Of a stretch of 64,000 nt of DNA, positions 51,946 to 61,072 are shown one piece after another; position 1 is the stretch's first letter, and each line of letters begins with the position of its first letter. The stretch covers positions 62,001-126,000 of the forward strand of contig NZ_PVBM01000004.1 in NCBI RefSeq assembly GCF_002968575.1, read 5' to 3'. Both the position numbers and the translations under genes were made by a program. This DNA is from Neorhizobium huautlense (lineage in GTDB: Bacteria; Pseudomonadota; Alphaproteobacteria; Rhizobiales; Rhizobiaceae). Under the pieces are notes generated by a model. It was not told the DNA's origin, ran no database searches, and was given only the letters and a program-made list of their open reading frames with translations.

Positions 51946-52461
51946 ATGCCAGATAATTCGAAAATTTCGCCAGCCGTTGAATCTATGAAGAAGGAACAAG
52001 CTCGGCAACTCTCAAACGAGAGCAAGGGTGAACTGGACAAGGCGCTTGAGGATACCTTTCCGGGTTCCGACCCCATGTCGACGGTCACCAGTACTGCCGC
52101 CACAGGAGGCCCCTCGACTTCTTCGGCAGAGGGCATAAGGCAAAGCAGCAAGGCGTCGGTCGTACGCAGAAATGATCTGTTGCTGACGGAGGCTCCACGG
52201 GTCGACGAGGCGCTCGACGCCATCGATAGACGCGACGGCAACAATCCGGATACCTGGACGCTGGAAGAGCTTCACGCCTTGCGCTCCGAGATATCCCGGA
52301 TGCGGGAATCGCTTCTTGAGGTCGGCAGCGCATCAGGACGTCTCGCAAAAGCGGGTGTGTCATCTCTGAAAGAAGATGCGGAAAGACGGATCCGCGAGCG
52401 TCCCTTTGCCTCGGTGGGCATTGCGGCGCTGCTTGGCTATTTCTGGGGCCTCACGAGATGA
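51946..52461 (+). CDS. membrane-anchored stress-type protein (ElaB/YqjD/DUF883-like end)
   Basis: A 171-residue protein. Near residues 28-48 is an LDKALEDTFPGSDPMSTVTST segment seen in several rhizobial nutrient-deprivation proteins. A helical middle (about 105-150) leads to a C-terminal RPFASVGIAALLGYFWGL hydrophobic anchor like that of ElaB/YqjD, which tether ribosomes to the membrane in stationary phase. AAGGAG lies 6 bases before the ATG. Function is inferred from these two pieces only. Confidence 0.65.
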   Translation: MPDNSKISPAVESMKKEQARQLSNESKGELDKALEDTFPGSDPMSTVTSTAATGGPSTSSAEGIRQSSKASVVRRNDLLLTEAPRVDEALDAIDRRDGNNPDTWTLEELHALRSEISRMRESLLEVGSASGRLAKAGVSSLKEDAERRIRERPFASVGIAALLGYFWGLTR

Positions 52462-52548
52462 CGGCGCCAAGCTTCAAATCTCGCGAGGTCGAGCAGGCGA
52501 CAAGGTGCGGGCTGATTTCCAAACCTGTGGCGGCGGCCAGAGCCTGAA

Positions 52549-52851
52549 ATGTACCTCGTGCAGATCCTCCTGCCGTTGACAGCTCCGGCCGATCGCATGA
52601 GGCTGCACCAGTTCGACACGGTCAAACAGCAGTTGACTGCCAAGTTTGGGGGAATGACATTTTACCGAAGCGCTCCGGCCGAAGGTCTCTGGCAGGAATC
52701 CGGTGACGTCGAAAAGGACCTGATCGTGACGGCGGAAATCATGGCTGCCGAACTTGAGCAGGACTGGTGGGATCAATATCGCAAGCGGCTGGAGAAGGAC
52801 TTCGCCCAGAAGGAAATCGTCGTGCGGGCCTTTAAAATCGAGCGGCTTTAA
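52549..52851 (+). CDS. small hypothetical protein
   Basis: A 100-residue soluble protein (MYLVQILLPLTAP start) with a Trp-rich centre (LWQESGD, DWWDQYRKRLEKDF). I do not recognise a family, though the pattern resembles uncharacterised rhizobial proteins. No signal peptide or membrane segment is present. It lies 87 bases after the DUF883-like gene and may be co-transcribed. Confidence 0.6.
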   Translation: MYLVQILLPLTAPADRMRLHQFDTVKQQLTAKFGGMTFYRSAPAEGLWQESGDVEKDLIVTAEIMAAELEQDWWDQYRKRLEKDFAQKEIVVRAFKIERL

Positions 52852-52891
52852 GCACCGCCAGCGCACATGTCGGCTAGACGGGCATCTTTGA

Positions 52892-52912
52892 GCGAATGAG
52901 AAAAATATTCGC
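52892..52912. promoter_or_regulatory. inverted repeat upstream of the amino acid transporter
   Basis: GCGAAT (52892-52897) and ATTCGC (52907-52912) flank a 9-base A-rich spacer. It lies about 95 bases before the binding-protein ATG, in the likely promoter region, and could be an operator. No regulator gene is adjacent. Confidence 0.35.
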
Positions 52913-53007
52913 ATTTGCCCGATTTCTTAGCAGTTTTATTTGGCCTCAAACGCGGCCGTTTTCTGTAATTGATGTGCCATTCCTCCCGCTCGAAAAGGAT
53001 TATTGAT

Positions 53008-53781
53008 ATGAGCTGGTTAAAAGCTATTGCGGCTGCAGCGCTGTTACAGATTACCCTCTTTCACCCCGCAACTGCCGGGGAAAATCTGGCCGCGGTCAAG
53101 TCGGCCGGCGCCTTGAAGATCGGCACCGAAGGCACCTATGCACCTTTCACCTTCCACGATGCGACCGGCAAGCTCGTCGGCTTCGACGTTGAAATCGGCG
53201 AGGCGGTGGCGGCCAAGCTCGGCGTCAAAGCCGAATTCATCGAAGGCAAATGGGATGGCCTGATCGCCGGCCTTGACGCCAAGCGGTACGATACGGTGAT
53301 CAACCAGGTCGGGATCACCGATGCGCGCAAGCAGAAATACGACTTTTCCGATCCCTATATCGCGTCGAAAGCAGTTCTGATCGTTCGCCAGGACAATGAC
53401 GAGATCAAAGGCTTTGCCGATCTCAAGGACAAGAAAGCCGCCCAGTCATTGACCAGCAATTTCGGCAAACTGGCAGAACAATCGGGTGCCGAGCTTGTTG
53501 GAACTGAAGGATTTGACCAGTCGATCCAGCTCGTGCTGACCCGCCGCGCCGATGCGACGATCAACGACAGCCTGTCCTTCCTCGACTTCAAGAAACAAAA
53601 GCCGGATGCGCCCGTCAAAATCGCCGCCGAGCAGAACAACGCGGAATATTCAGGGATTATCATCCGCAAGGGTGAACCGGAATTGCTGGAGGCCATCAAC
53701 AAGGCGCTGGCCGATATCAAGGCTGATGGGACCTACCAGAAGATCGCCCAGAAATATTTTGGGCAAGACGTCTCCAAATAA
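53008..53781 (+). CDS. amino acid ABC transporter, substrate-binding protein (FliY/TcyJ type)
   Basis: A 257-residue family 3 binding protein. The signal peptide ends ATAGEN; GTEGTYAPFTFHDATGKLVGFDVEIG and DFSDPYI are the usual ligand loops. The pattern is closest to FliY/TcyJ (cystine) proteins, but substrate cannot be fixed. AAAGGA lies 9 bases before the ATG at 53008; a longer start lacks a site. The permease gene follows after a strong hairpin. Confidence 0.92.
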   Translation: MSWLKAIAAAALLQITLFHPATAGENLAAVKSAGALKIGTEGTYAPFTFHDATGKLVGFDVEIGEAVAAKLGVKAEFIEGKWDGLIAGLDAKRYDTVINQVGITDARKQKYDFSDPYIASKAVLIVRQDNDEIKGFADLKDKKAAQSLTSNFGKLAEQSGAELVGTEGFDQSIQLVLTRRADATINDSLSFLDFKKQKPDAPVKIAAEQNNAEYSGIIIRKGEPELLEAINKALADIKADGTYQKIAQKYFGQDVSK

Positions 53782-53812
53782 TTCGCTCACGCCCGATTTG
53801 GACTGAAGACCC

Positions 53813-53837
53813 GACGTCCGGCGCATTGCCGGACGTC
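53813..53837 (+). terminator. attenuator-like hairpin between amino acid binding protein and permease
   Basis: A perfect 10-bp stem GACGTCCGGC (53813-53822) and GCCGGACGTC (53828-53837) with a 5-base loop, followed by TCATTTT. It ends 19 bases before the permease start. Confidence 0.7.
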
Positions 53838-53856
53838 TCATTTTACGAGGATCACC

Positions 53857-54537
53857 GTGCCACACTGGCTCCAATTGATGGCAGATTCGCTGCCGACCCT
53901 GCTTTGGGCCGGTGTCAAGTTCACCATTCCCTTGACCCTGTTATCCTTCCTGCTCGGTCTTGTCCTCGGATTGATGACTGCTATCGCACGCCTGTTTGCC
54001 CCGCCGCCGCTTGCGATGGTTGCGCGTTTCTATGTCTGGGTCATTCGCGGCACACCGCTCCTGGTGCAGCTCTTCGTCATCTTCTATGGATTGCCCAGCA
54101 TTGGTATTCTGCTCGATGCCTTCCCGGCAGCCTTGATCGGCTTCACGCTCAATATCGGCGCATACAGTTCCGAGATTATTCGCGCGGTGATCTCCTCAGT
54201 CCCGAAAGGTCAATGGGAAGCTGCCTATTCGATCGGTATGAGCTGGCGCCAGGCGATGACCCGCACCATTCTTCCCCAGGCAGCGCGCGTTGCCGTCCCG
54301 CCGCTGTCCAATACTTTCATTTCGCTGGTGAAAGACACGTCCCTTGCCGCCGCCATCACCGTTCCGGAACTCTTCCAGGCGGCACAAAGGATCGTCGCGA
54401 CCACCTATGAGCCCCTCATCCTCTACATCGAAGCCGCAATGATCTATCTTGTATTGAGTTCGTTCCTCTCGGCCCTCCAGGTAAGGCTCGAGCGGCGTTT
54501 CGCTCGTTACGGCGGCATGTTGGAGGCGAATGCATGA
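53857..54537 (+). CDS. amino acid ABC transporter, permease
   Basis: A 226-residue HisMQ-type permease with about five membrane segments. Family loops are RGTPLLVQLFVIFYGLP and GAYSSEIIRAVISSVPKGQWEAA, the latter holding the ATPase-contact EAA motif. GTG start at 53857 with ACGAGGA upstream. Its stop overlaps the ATPase start as ATGA. Confidence 0.94.
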   Translation: MPHWLQLMADSLPTLLWAGVKFTIPLTLLSFLLGLVLGLMTAIARLFAPPPLAMVARFYVWVIRGTPLLVQLFVIFYGLPSIGILLDAFPAALIGFTLNIGAYSSEIIRAVISSVPKGQWEAAYSIGMSWRQAMTRTILPQAARVAVPPLSNTFISLVKDTSLAAAITVPELFQAAQRIVATTYEPLILYIEAAMIYLVLSSFLSALQVRLERRFARYGGMLEANA

Positions 54538-55295
54538 TCAAGCTTTCGAACCTCGAAAAACGCTTCGGCGCTGCTGTTATCCTCAGTGATATCAGCATCA
54601 ATATTCCCGAAGGCAGCGTCACCGCATTGGTCGGGCCATCCGGTGGCGGCAAGAGCACGCTACTGCGCTGCATCAACCTGCTTGAGATCCCGAGTGCCGG
54701 CACGATCCGCCTGGGCGAGGCCGAACTCTCATTTTCACCGGATAAAAAAATCGGCTGGTACGACATCCGGATGATCCGCGGCCAGACCGGCATGGTTTTC
54801 CAGAATTTCCAGCTGTTCCCCCATCGCACCGCAATCGAGAACGTCATGGAAGGATTGACGACAGTTCTTAGATGGCCCCGCCAGAAGGCGCAGGCGCGTG
54901 CCATGGAACTCCTCGAGAAAGTGGGAATGGCGCACAAGGCCGAGGCTTGGCCCGCGACACTTTCCGGCGGGCAGCAGCAACGCGTCGCGATCGCACGTGC
55001 CCTGGCGCCCTCGCCCCGTGTCCTGCTCTGCGACGAACCGACGTCGGCGCTCGACCCGGAGCTTGCCGCGGAAGTCGTCGAAGTGCTGGCCAAACTTGCC
55101 CGCGAGGGAACGACGATGGTGATGGCCACCCATGATCTCCGGCTCGCCTCCAGGATCGCCCGCGACGTCGTCTTCCTGGAAGCGGGACGTATTGTCGAAG
55201 CCGGCAATGCGCAGGCTCTTTTCAACGCGCCACAGCGGGAAAGAACAAGGCAGTTCCTGTCGACAATCAGTGCCGCGCATTCACACGGCGCCTAG
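54534..55295 (+). CDS. amino acid ABC transporter, ATPase
   Basis: A 253-residue GlnQ-type ATPase with Walker A GPSGGGKS, Q-loop VFQNFQLFPH, signature LSGGQQQR and Walker B LLCDEP. It forms one operon with the binding protein and permease before it and is convergent with the oligopeptide ATPase gene, 30 bases away. Confidence 0.95.
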   Translation: MIKLSNLEKRFGAAVILSDISINIPEGSVTALVGPSGGGKSTLLRCINLLEIPSAGTIRLGEAELSFSPDKKIGWYDIRMIRGQTGMVFQNFQLFPHRTAIENVMEGLTTVLRWPRQKAQARAMELLEKVGMAHKAEAWPATLSGGQQQRVAIARALAPSPRVLLCDEPTSALDPELAAEVVEVLAKLAREGTTMVMATHDLRLASRIARDVVFLEAGRIVEAGNAQALFNAPQRERTRQFLSTISAAHSHGA

Positions 55296-55325
55296 CAGCA
55301 TGAGTTTTGAGCTTGAACGAGCGCC

Positions 55326-57161
55326 TCATGCAGCCGCTACGAAATGTCCTGGGGAGACCTCCCGGTAAGCGCGCGGCGCTGCGACAAAGTCAGGCGACCT
55401 GATCGGGCTCTTCAGCTCCTCGCTCGCCGGCATCCGTCTTTCACTGCGGCGATCCGGGTCCGGAACGGGGACGGCCGCTATCAGCTTCCTGGTATAGTCG
55501 TGCTGTGGGTTGCCGAACACAGTTTCGCGCGGTCCGATCTCAACGATTTCTCCGAGATACATGACCGCCACCCGATGACTGACGCGCTCCACCACTGCCA
55601 TGTCGTGGGAGATGAACAGGAAGGCCAGATTAAGGCTCTCCTGGAGATCCAACATCAAATTGATAACCTGCGCCTTGATCGAGACGTCGAGGGCAGAGAC
55701 ACTCTCATCGGCGATGATAACCTTCGGCTCCAGCGCCAGAGCCCGCGCGATACAGACGCGCTGTCGCTGCCCACCCGAGAACTCATGGGGATAGCGGCTC
55801 GCCATGTCGGGTGTCAGGCCGACCTTGCGCAGCATCTCGGAGACGACCTGTTTCGCATCCCGTGCCGAGCCCATTTTGTGTTCGAGATAGGGTTCCGCGA
55901 TCGCCTGGCCGACGGTCATGCGCGGATTGAGGGAAGCGAAAGGGTCTTGGAAGATCATCTGCACGGACTTGCGCATCTCGCGCATTTGGCGCTTGTCGAG
56001 CGAGAGCACATCGCGGTCTTCGACCATCACCGAGCCCGAATCCGGTTCGATCAGCCGCATGATGGCGCGGCCGGTGGTGGACTTGCCGCAGCCGGATTCG
56101 CCCACCAGTGACAGGGTCTCACCTGCAAAGAGGTCAAAAGACACGTTTTCAACGGCATGGACTCTACCGCTCAGGCGGCCAAACAGGCCGGAATGAATGT
56201 CGAAGCGCTTGGTGAGGTTCTTTACCTGGAGGATCGGCTTATCCTTCGCAACCGTATCGGGCACCTCGGCCGGAACATTCGATTCACCCGTTCCCATATT
56301 TACGACCGGAAAGCGCAGCGGCCGATCGAAGTCGCGCATCGACCCAAGCACCGGCACGGCGGAAAGAAGCGCACGCGTGTAAGGGTGCCGGCCACGATGA
56401 AAGATATCGGTCGTCTTGCCCGTTTCCACCTGCTCGCCGCGATACATGACGACGGTACGGTCGGCGATCTCGGCCACCACGCCCATGTCGTGCGTGATGA
56501 ACAGGACGGAGGTGCCCTCCTCTTCCTGAAGTATCTTGATGAGGTCGAGGATCTGGCCCTGGATCGTTACATCGAGCGCTGTGGTCGGTTCGTCGGCGAT
56601 AAGCAATCTCGGCTTCGACGCCAAGGCCATAGCGATCATGACCCGCTGGCGCATGCCTCCGGAAAGCCGGTGCGGATATTCGTCGAAACGGGAGGCCGCC
56701 GAGGGAATGCGGACTTTTTCCAGGAGCCGAATTGTCTCCGCCTTCGCCTCCGCCGCCGACAAGGCCTTATGGCACAACAGCGCCTCGGAAATTTGGTCTC
56801 CGACCGTAAAGAGCGGATTAAGGCTCGTCATCGGTTCCTGAAAGATCATCGAAATGTCGTTGCCGCGGACCCTGCGCATGTCCTTTTCAGGCAGCGTAAG
56901 GAGGTCACGCCCACCGAACATGATCCTGCCCTCGATGCGGCTGGTGTCCGCCTGCAGAAGCCGCATGATCGAAAGCGACGTTACGCTTTTTCCCGAGCCT
57001 GACTCACCGACGATCGCTACGGTTTCACCAGGCGCGACGGAAAACGAGACATCGCGTACGACCGACTTCCATTCGCCGTCGACCAGAAACGATGTGGTCA
57101 GATTCTCGACGGACAGAACCGGTTCGACGGCTTCCATGATTATAGCTTCCGCAGCGTTCAT
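55326..57161 (-). CDS. fused double ATPase of an oligopeptide-type ABC transporter (OppD-OppF fusion)
   Basis: A 611-residue protein with two complete nucleotide-binding domains: Walker A GESGSGKS and signature LSGGMRQR in the first half, GESGCGKS and FSGGQRQR in the second, each with an OppD/F-type C-terminal extension. GsiA is the closest known layout. It would energise the dppB/dppC-like permeases at 61-63 kb, which have no ATPase gene of their own. GAGGGA precedes the ATG; it follows the PLP-enzyme gene by 32 bases. Confidence 0.94.
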   Translation of the reverse strand: MNAAEAIIMEAVEPVLSVENLTTSFLVDGEWKSVVRDVSFSVAPGETVAIVGESGSGKSVTSLSIMRLLQADTSRIEGRIMFGGRDLLTLPEKDMRRVRGNDISMIFQEPMTSLNPLFTVGDQISEALLCHKALSAAEAKAETIRLLEKVRIPSAASRFDEYPHRLSGGMRQRVMIAMALASKPRLLIADEPTTALDVTIQGQILDLIKILQEEEGTSVLFITHDMGVVAEIADRTVVMYRGEQVETGKTTDIFHRGRHPYTRALLSAVPVLGSMRDFDRPLRFPVVNMGTGESNVPAEVPDTVAKDKPILQVKNLTKRFDIHSGLFGRLSGRVHAVENVSFDLFAGETLSLVGESGCGKSTTGRAIMRLIEPDSGSVMVEDRDVLSLDKRQMREMRKSVQMIFQDPFASLNPRMTVGQAIAEPYLEHKMGSARDAKQVVSEMLRKVGLTPDMASRYPHEFSGGQRQRVCIARALALEPKVIIADESVSALDVSIKAQVINLMLDLQESLNLAFLFISHDMAVVERVSHRVAVMYLGEIVEIGPRETVFGNPQHDYTRKLIAAVPVPDPDRRSERRMPASEELKSPIRSPDFVAAPRAYREVSPGHFVAAA

Positions 57162-57193
57162 CGTCGTTTCCCTCTTTCCTTCCGTCGGCGCGA

Positions 57194-58390
57194 TTAGTCG
57201 GGCCAGTTGAGCAACCCGTCGAAACGATGGCGGCTCAGGTTCTCGATCGGTGTCGCTATGACCTCGTTGGAGGCTCTGGCCTTGTCGAGCTCCTCCTTCA
57301 GACGGCTCGCGACGATGACCTCCTGACCGGGATGCAGATTGCAGGGGTCGAGGTAGAAATAATGATGCTCCACCTCATGATCGCGCACGATGATCGGCGG
57401 GCTGCCGTTGCGGAGGGCAGCCGCGAGGTCCCAAGCGGTTATATGCGCCTCCGGCGGAGAAATAATCACCCGCATGCGGTCGAGCGGGTTGTTGGTGGGA
57501 TCCGGTTCGATCAAAGCCATTACCCCCGGACGCCCACTCAGAGTTTCCTTCCAAAGGTTGAGATAGCTGGTCTCCCGCTCTCGGATTCCGGCATGATCTC
57601 GCGTCTCCCAAGCCTCCAGCGCGGCCATCACGCCGTAGATGCTTTCCTTGCCGACCTTCATGCCGCGGCCGATGCCCATATTCTGCAAGAACGCATGGCG
57701 GACATGCTCCTTCGCGCCGGCCACGATGCCGGAGGTCGGGCCTCCCAGGAATTTATGGCCCGAATAGAGAACCACATCGGCACCTTGGGCGAGGAACAGC
57801 TTGAGATCATACTCGGAAGCCGCATCGACAATGACCGGCACACCTTTGGCATGGGCAATTTCGACGAATTCGGTCAAATGCAGCAAACCGTAGTCGACGA
57901 CGTGGTGGGAAACGACATAAACAGCGGCGGCCGTCTTTTCGTTGATGGCGTTTTCCATATGAAAACGGTGCGTTGAGGTCGCCTGTCCGACCAGCACCAC
58001 CTGGCCGCCGGCCAGCCGGATCGCTTGGTCCACGGGCGCGCCATAGCTCACCACATGCCCCATCTGGACGATGATTTCGTTCTTTTCCGGCGTGACATCC
58101 GGAAGCCTCTCAATGGCGAGCAGATTGCTGCCTGTGATGCACCCTGCCACCGCAAGGCTGATGCCCGACGAGCAGGAAGCCGTGACGAACCCCGCCTCCC
58201 CGCCCGTCAATCGGGATATCACCGCGCTTGCCTTCCGCTGCAGGTCGTTGATCTCCACGAATTGCGGCAGGATCGCCGCCATCGCGTCGATCGCCTGCGG
58301 CACCACGATCGACGCACCGAGGCTTGTCATCGTGCCGGACACATTGATCACCGGACGCAGACCGATCTGGGCGCGGATATCATCGGACAT
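57194..58390 (-). CDS. SelA/DgaE-like PLP-dependent enzyme
   Basis: A 398-residue fold-type I enzyme. Lys213 ([10 protein letters not shown]) should bind PLP, with Asp189 (VIVDAASE) at the ring nitrogen. Sequence type matches the SelA-like group that includes D-glucosaminate-6-phosphate ammonia-lyase (DgaE), enzymes that remove ammonia from amino acids or amino sugars through an enamine. Neighbouring RidA, which hydrolyses enamines/imines, supports a lyase. The ATG at 58390 has GGAGAGA upstream; a start 13 codons earlier has no site. Substrate unknown. Confidence 0.82.
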   Translation of the reverse strand: MSDDIRAQIGLRPVINVSGTMTSLGASIVVPQAIDAMAAILPQFVEINDLQRKASAVISRLTGGEAGFVTASCSSGISLAVAGCITGSNLLAIERLPDVTPEKNEIIVQMGHVVSYGAPVDQAIRLAGGQVVLVGQATSTHRFHMENAINEKTAAAVYVVSHHVVDYGLLHLTEFVEIAHAKGVPVIVDAASEYDLKLFLAQGADVVLYSGHKFLGGPTSGIVAGAKEHVRHAFLQNMGIGRGMKVGKESIYGVMAALEAWETRDHAGIRERETSYLNLWKETLSGRPGVMALIEPDPTNNPLDRMRVIISPPEAHITAWDLAAALRNGSPPIIVRDHEVEHHYFYLDPCNLHPGQEVIVASRLKEELDKARASNEVIATPIENLSRHRFDGLLNWPD

Positions 58391-58485
58391 TCTGTCTCTC
58401 CAAAGTAGCGGCAGGCTGCGATTTGTCATCGACAGTTATGCCATAGTAATGTAATAGCCTCTCAAATCGAGAAGAGGACTGTGAA
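58391..58485. promoter_or_regulatory. divergent promoter region, PLP enzyme and IclR
   Basis: These 95 bases hold promoters of both divergent genes. An ATTAC direct repeat on the minus strand (within 58440-58456) is the only marked pattern and may be part of an IclR operator. No clear -35/-10 pair stands out. Confidence 0.3.
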
Positions 58486-59322
58486 TTGGACGCAAAGACT
58501 TCATCCGCAGCTATCCCCGAAGACGCGGTCGCCACCGAAGAAGCCAATGACGTCAAGGGCAGCCGTCGTTCGCGCGTCAGCGGCATAGATCGGGCGCTGC
58601 AGGTCATCGACCACCTCTACGAAACGGGGGCGCCGGCGGGGGCTTACGCGATCGCCAAGGCGATCAAGGCGCCGCTTTCCACCGTCTACGTGATCATTGA
58701 CGATCTTGTTGAAAAGAACATGCTGGCACGCAATCTCGATGGCACGATCTGGCTCGGGGCTCGGCTTTACCATTACGGACTGGCTTACGCCCGCTCGCTT
58801 GATTTCATGAGCGTCGCCACACACGAAATGCACGATCTCTGCCGCCAGGCGGGAGAAACCGTGCAGGTCTGCGGCCGCGACGGCGACTATATGCTGGTGC
58901 TTGCCATGGCCGACGGCCCCAGTCATTTCCAGGTGGCCTCCCGCGTCGGCACGCGCGTTCCCTTGAACTGGACCGCTTCCGGCCGCCTCCTCGTCGGGCA
59001 TTTGCCCGAGGCGGAACGGATCGAGCTTTTCAAGCGATGCGCGCGCACCTCGCCTACCGGCCGTGCCGAAGTGGATGCCCTTACGCTCGCCGACTCGGCC
59101 GGCAAGGCATTCAGGGAGCGCCTTTCGATCCAGGTCGCTGAATCCGATTATGCCGTGGCCTGCATTGCCTCGCCGATCTGCGACAGGGATGGTCAGTGCA
59201 TCGCAACCATTTCGATCGTGCTGCCTGAGCAGAAGGTCTTTTCCGACGAGAACCATTACACGGAGCAGGTTCGTGCCTCGGCTGAGCGGATCGAGAAACT
59301 GATGGGCTGGCGAAACCATTGA
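58486..59322 (+). CDS. IclR-family regulator
   Basis: A 278-residue regulator with N-terminal winged helix (IDRALQVIDHLYETGAPAGAYAIAKAIKAPLSTVYVIIDDL) and an IclR effector domain. Its first 30 residues are an extra polar tail. TTG start at 58486, with AGAGGA upstream; no in-frame ATG near. It sits between the two half-operons of the locus and probably controls both; the inducer is unknown. Confidence 0.88.
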   Translation: MDAKTSSAAIPEDAVATEEANDVKGSRRSRVSGIDRALQVIDHLYETGAPAGAYAIAKAIKAPLSTVYVIIDDLVEKNMLARNLDGTIWLGARLYHYGLAYARSLDFMSVATHEMHDLCRQAGETVQVCGRDGDYMLVLAMADGPSHFQVASRVGTRVPLNWTASGRLLVGHLPEAERIELFKRCARTSPTGRAEVDALTLADSAGKAFRERLSIQVAESDYAVACIASPICDRDGQCIATISIVLPEQKVFSDENHYTEQVRASAERIEKLMGWRNH

Positions 59323-59331
59323 CCGCTGCTC

Positions 59332-59829
59332 CTAATCGCGCAATGCGACGATCGCTTCGATCTCGACGGTGATGTTATTAGGAAGCGAACCAAAACCGAC
59401 GGCGGAACGGGCATGCTGACCGGCTTCGCCGAAGACGGTGATGAGCAGGTCTGAGCAGCCGTTGATGACGCTCGGGTGATCTTCGAAATTCGGCACGGCG
59501 TTGACCATGCCGAGCAATTTCACCACACGTTTCACCCGCGACAGATCGCCGAGCGCCTCATGCATGACGGCAAGCAGGTTGATGCCGACCAACCGGGCAT
59601 GCTGATAGGCGAGCTCCACATCCACGTCGGCACCGACCTTGCCGGAATAGAGATGGCCATTCGCTTCGCGAGGTCCCTGGCCGGATAGATAGAGCAGATT
59701 GCCTTCCTGCACATGCGTCACGAAATTGGCGATCGGCGGCGGCGACGGCGGAAGCTGGATGCCGAGTTGAGCCAGGCGCTCATACGGCGATTGCGCCGCG
59801 GAGGCGGCCTTTGCTGGGGACGTGTTCAC
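59332..59829 (-). CDS. RidA-family enamine/imine deaminase-like protein
   Basis: A 165-residue YjgF/YER057c/UK114 protein. Family stretches are LLYLSGQGPRE and NLLAVMHEALGDLSRVKRVVKLLGMVN; the usual catalytic Arg of archetypal RidA (CVEAR) is absent, the end reading ITVEIEAIVAL, which places it in an Rid1-7 subgroup. GTG start at 59829 because AGGAG lies 5 bases upstream; the ATG at 59844 overlaps that site. It follows the amidohydrolase by 34 bases. Confidence 0.82.
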   Translation of the reverse strand: MNTSPAKAASAAQSPYERLAQLGIQLPPSPPPIANFVTHVQEGNLLYLSGQGPREANGHLYSGKVGADVDVELAYQHARLVGINLLAVMHEALGDLSRVKRVVKLLGMVNAVPNFEDHPSVINGCSDLLITVFGEAGQHARSAVGFGSLPNNITVEIEAIVALRD

Positions 59830-59863
59830 GCGAACTCCTGTCATGCAATTTTGTATTGATCGC

Positions 59864-61072
59864 TCACCGCCACGAGTAGCCGTGGCTGTGGCGAACGAGC
59901 TTGCGAGCCCGCGGGATGTAACGGCTGGCGGCGATGGCTTCCGCACCGATGACGGCGTAGCGCGGCTCAAACAGCTTCTGGAGACGCGAGACATCGCCGT
60001 TGGAATCGGTCGCTTCCAGATCGGCATCCACGAGATCAAAAATAGTGAAATCGGCCCGCTCGCCGACCGAGAGCCGGTTGTCCATCGAAAGCCTGATGAC
60101 CGACGCCGGCGCATGGGTCACGGCTTCGACAACCTTGTCGAAAGGCATGCCGACCGACAGGAGCTTCGACATGGTGGTCGCCAGATCCCAGACCGGGAAA
60201 TTCATCGAATGACCATGCAGGTCCGTCGAAATCGAAAAGGGCAGCAATCCGCGCTGGATCGCCGCTTCCGCGACCTTGAAGGAGAAGGACGCGCCGCCAT
60301 GGCCGATGTCCAGCCGGATCCCTTCGGAAGCGCAGCGTTCGGCGAGATTGAAAAGATCCTCGTCCTCCATAATGCTCGAACCGGCCTTGCCGTTGAAGCA
60401 GTGGGTGACGACGTCGCCCGGGCCCAGGATTTCCAGCACTTCGTCATACAGCGCCGGCGGTTCACCGACATGCACCATCATCGGAACCTTGAGGATCTTC
60501 GCGATCTTCTTGCCAAGCTTGACCGGCGTGACACCCCAGGAGCCGGTAATGACATGGCTGGCGCGTACCTTGATGCCGACGATATGCTCGCTGTTTTCCG
60601 CATAACATTCAAGAATGCGGTCGAGGTCGATGTCCTTGATGTCGCGCAGTTCCGGCACGCGGTTGCAGGCCACGAGACCGATCGAACCGAGGTTCAGGAA
60701 GGCTTTGATGCGCTCCCTCGACGGCTCGATGATATATTCGCGAAAACCATGGAAATTGGCTTCGCCGGCCGATCCCGCATCGACCAGCGTCGTCACGCCG
60801 CGCTCCGCGCCACATTCGGACGGCCGGATCGAAATGTCGGTGCCGCCGTGCCAGATATGCACGTGCAGATCCACCCAGCCCGGCGAAATCCAGGCGCATT
60901 TGCCATCTATGCGGATCGCATCCGCAGGTGCGGCGAGCGAGGGGCCGATCGCGGAAATCTTGCCATCCTTGCCGACAAGAATATCCGTCGCGTCGGCAGG
61001 CATCGCATCGCCGAAGGCCATCGGCTTTACATTGGTGAGGAGGAGCGGTTTTTCCGCTTTTTCACCGGTCAT
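59864..61072 (-). CDS. amidohydrolase/deacetylase family metallohydrolase
   Basis: A 402-residue dihydroorotase-like enzyme. Metal ligands are visible: His70-x-His72, Lys168 (to be carboxylated, GIKVRASH), His201 (MVHVGEPP), His224 (VTHCFNG) and Asp282 (STDLHGHS), so two metals are expected. Relatives hydrolyse N-acyl or O-acyl groups of hydroxy and amino acids. In this locus it may deacylate an imported compound before the PLP enzyme acts. It starts directly after the dppC-like stop. Confidence 0.88.
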   Translation of the reverse strand: MTGEKAEKPLLLTNVKPMAFGDAMPADATDILVGKDGKISAIGPSLAAPADAIRIDGKCAWISPGWVDLHVHIWHGGTDISIRPSECGAERGVTTLVDAGSAGEANFHGFREYIIEPSRERIKAFLNLGSIGLVACNRVPELRDIKDIDLDRILECYAENSEHIVGIKVRASHVITGSWGVTPVKLGKKIAKILKVPMMVHVGEPPALYDEVLEILGPGDVVTHCFNGKAGSSIMEDEDLFNLAERCASEGIRLDIGHGGASFSFKVAEAAIQRGLLPFSISTDLHGHSMNFPVWDLATTMSKLLSVGMPFDKVVEAVTHAPASVIRLSMDNRLSVGERADFTIFDLVDADLEATDSNGDVSRLQKLFEPRYAVIGAEAIAASRYIPRARKLVRHSHGYSWR

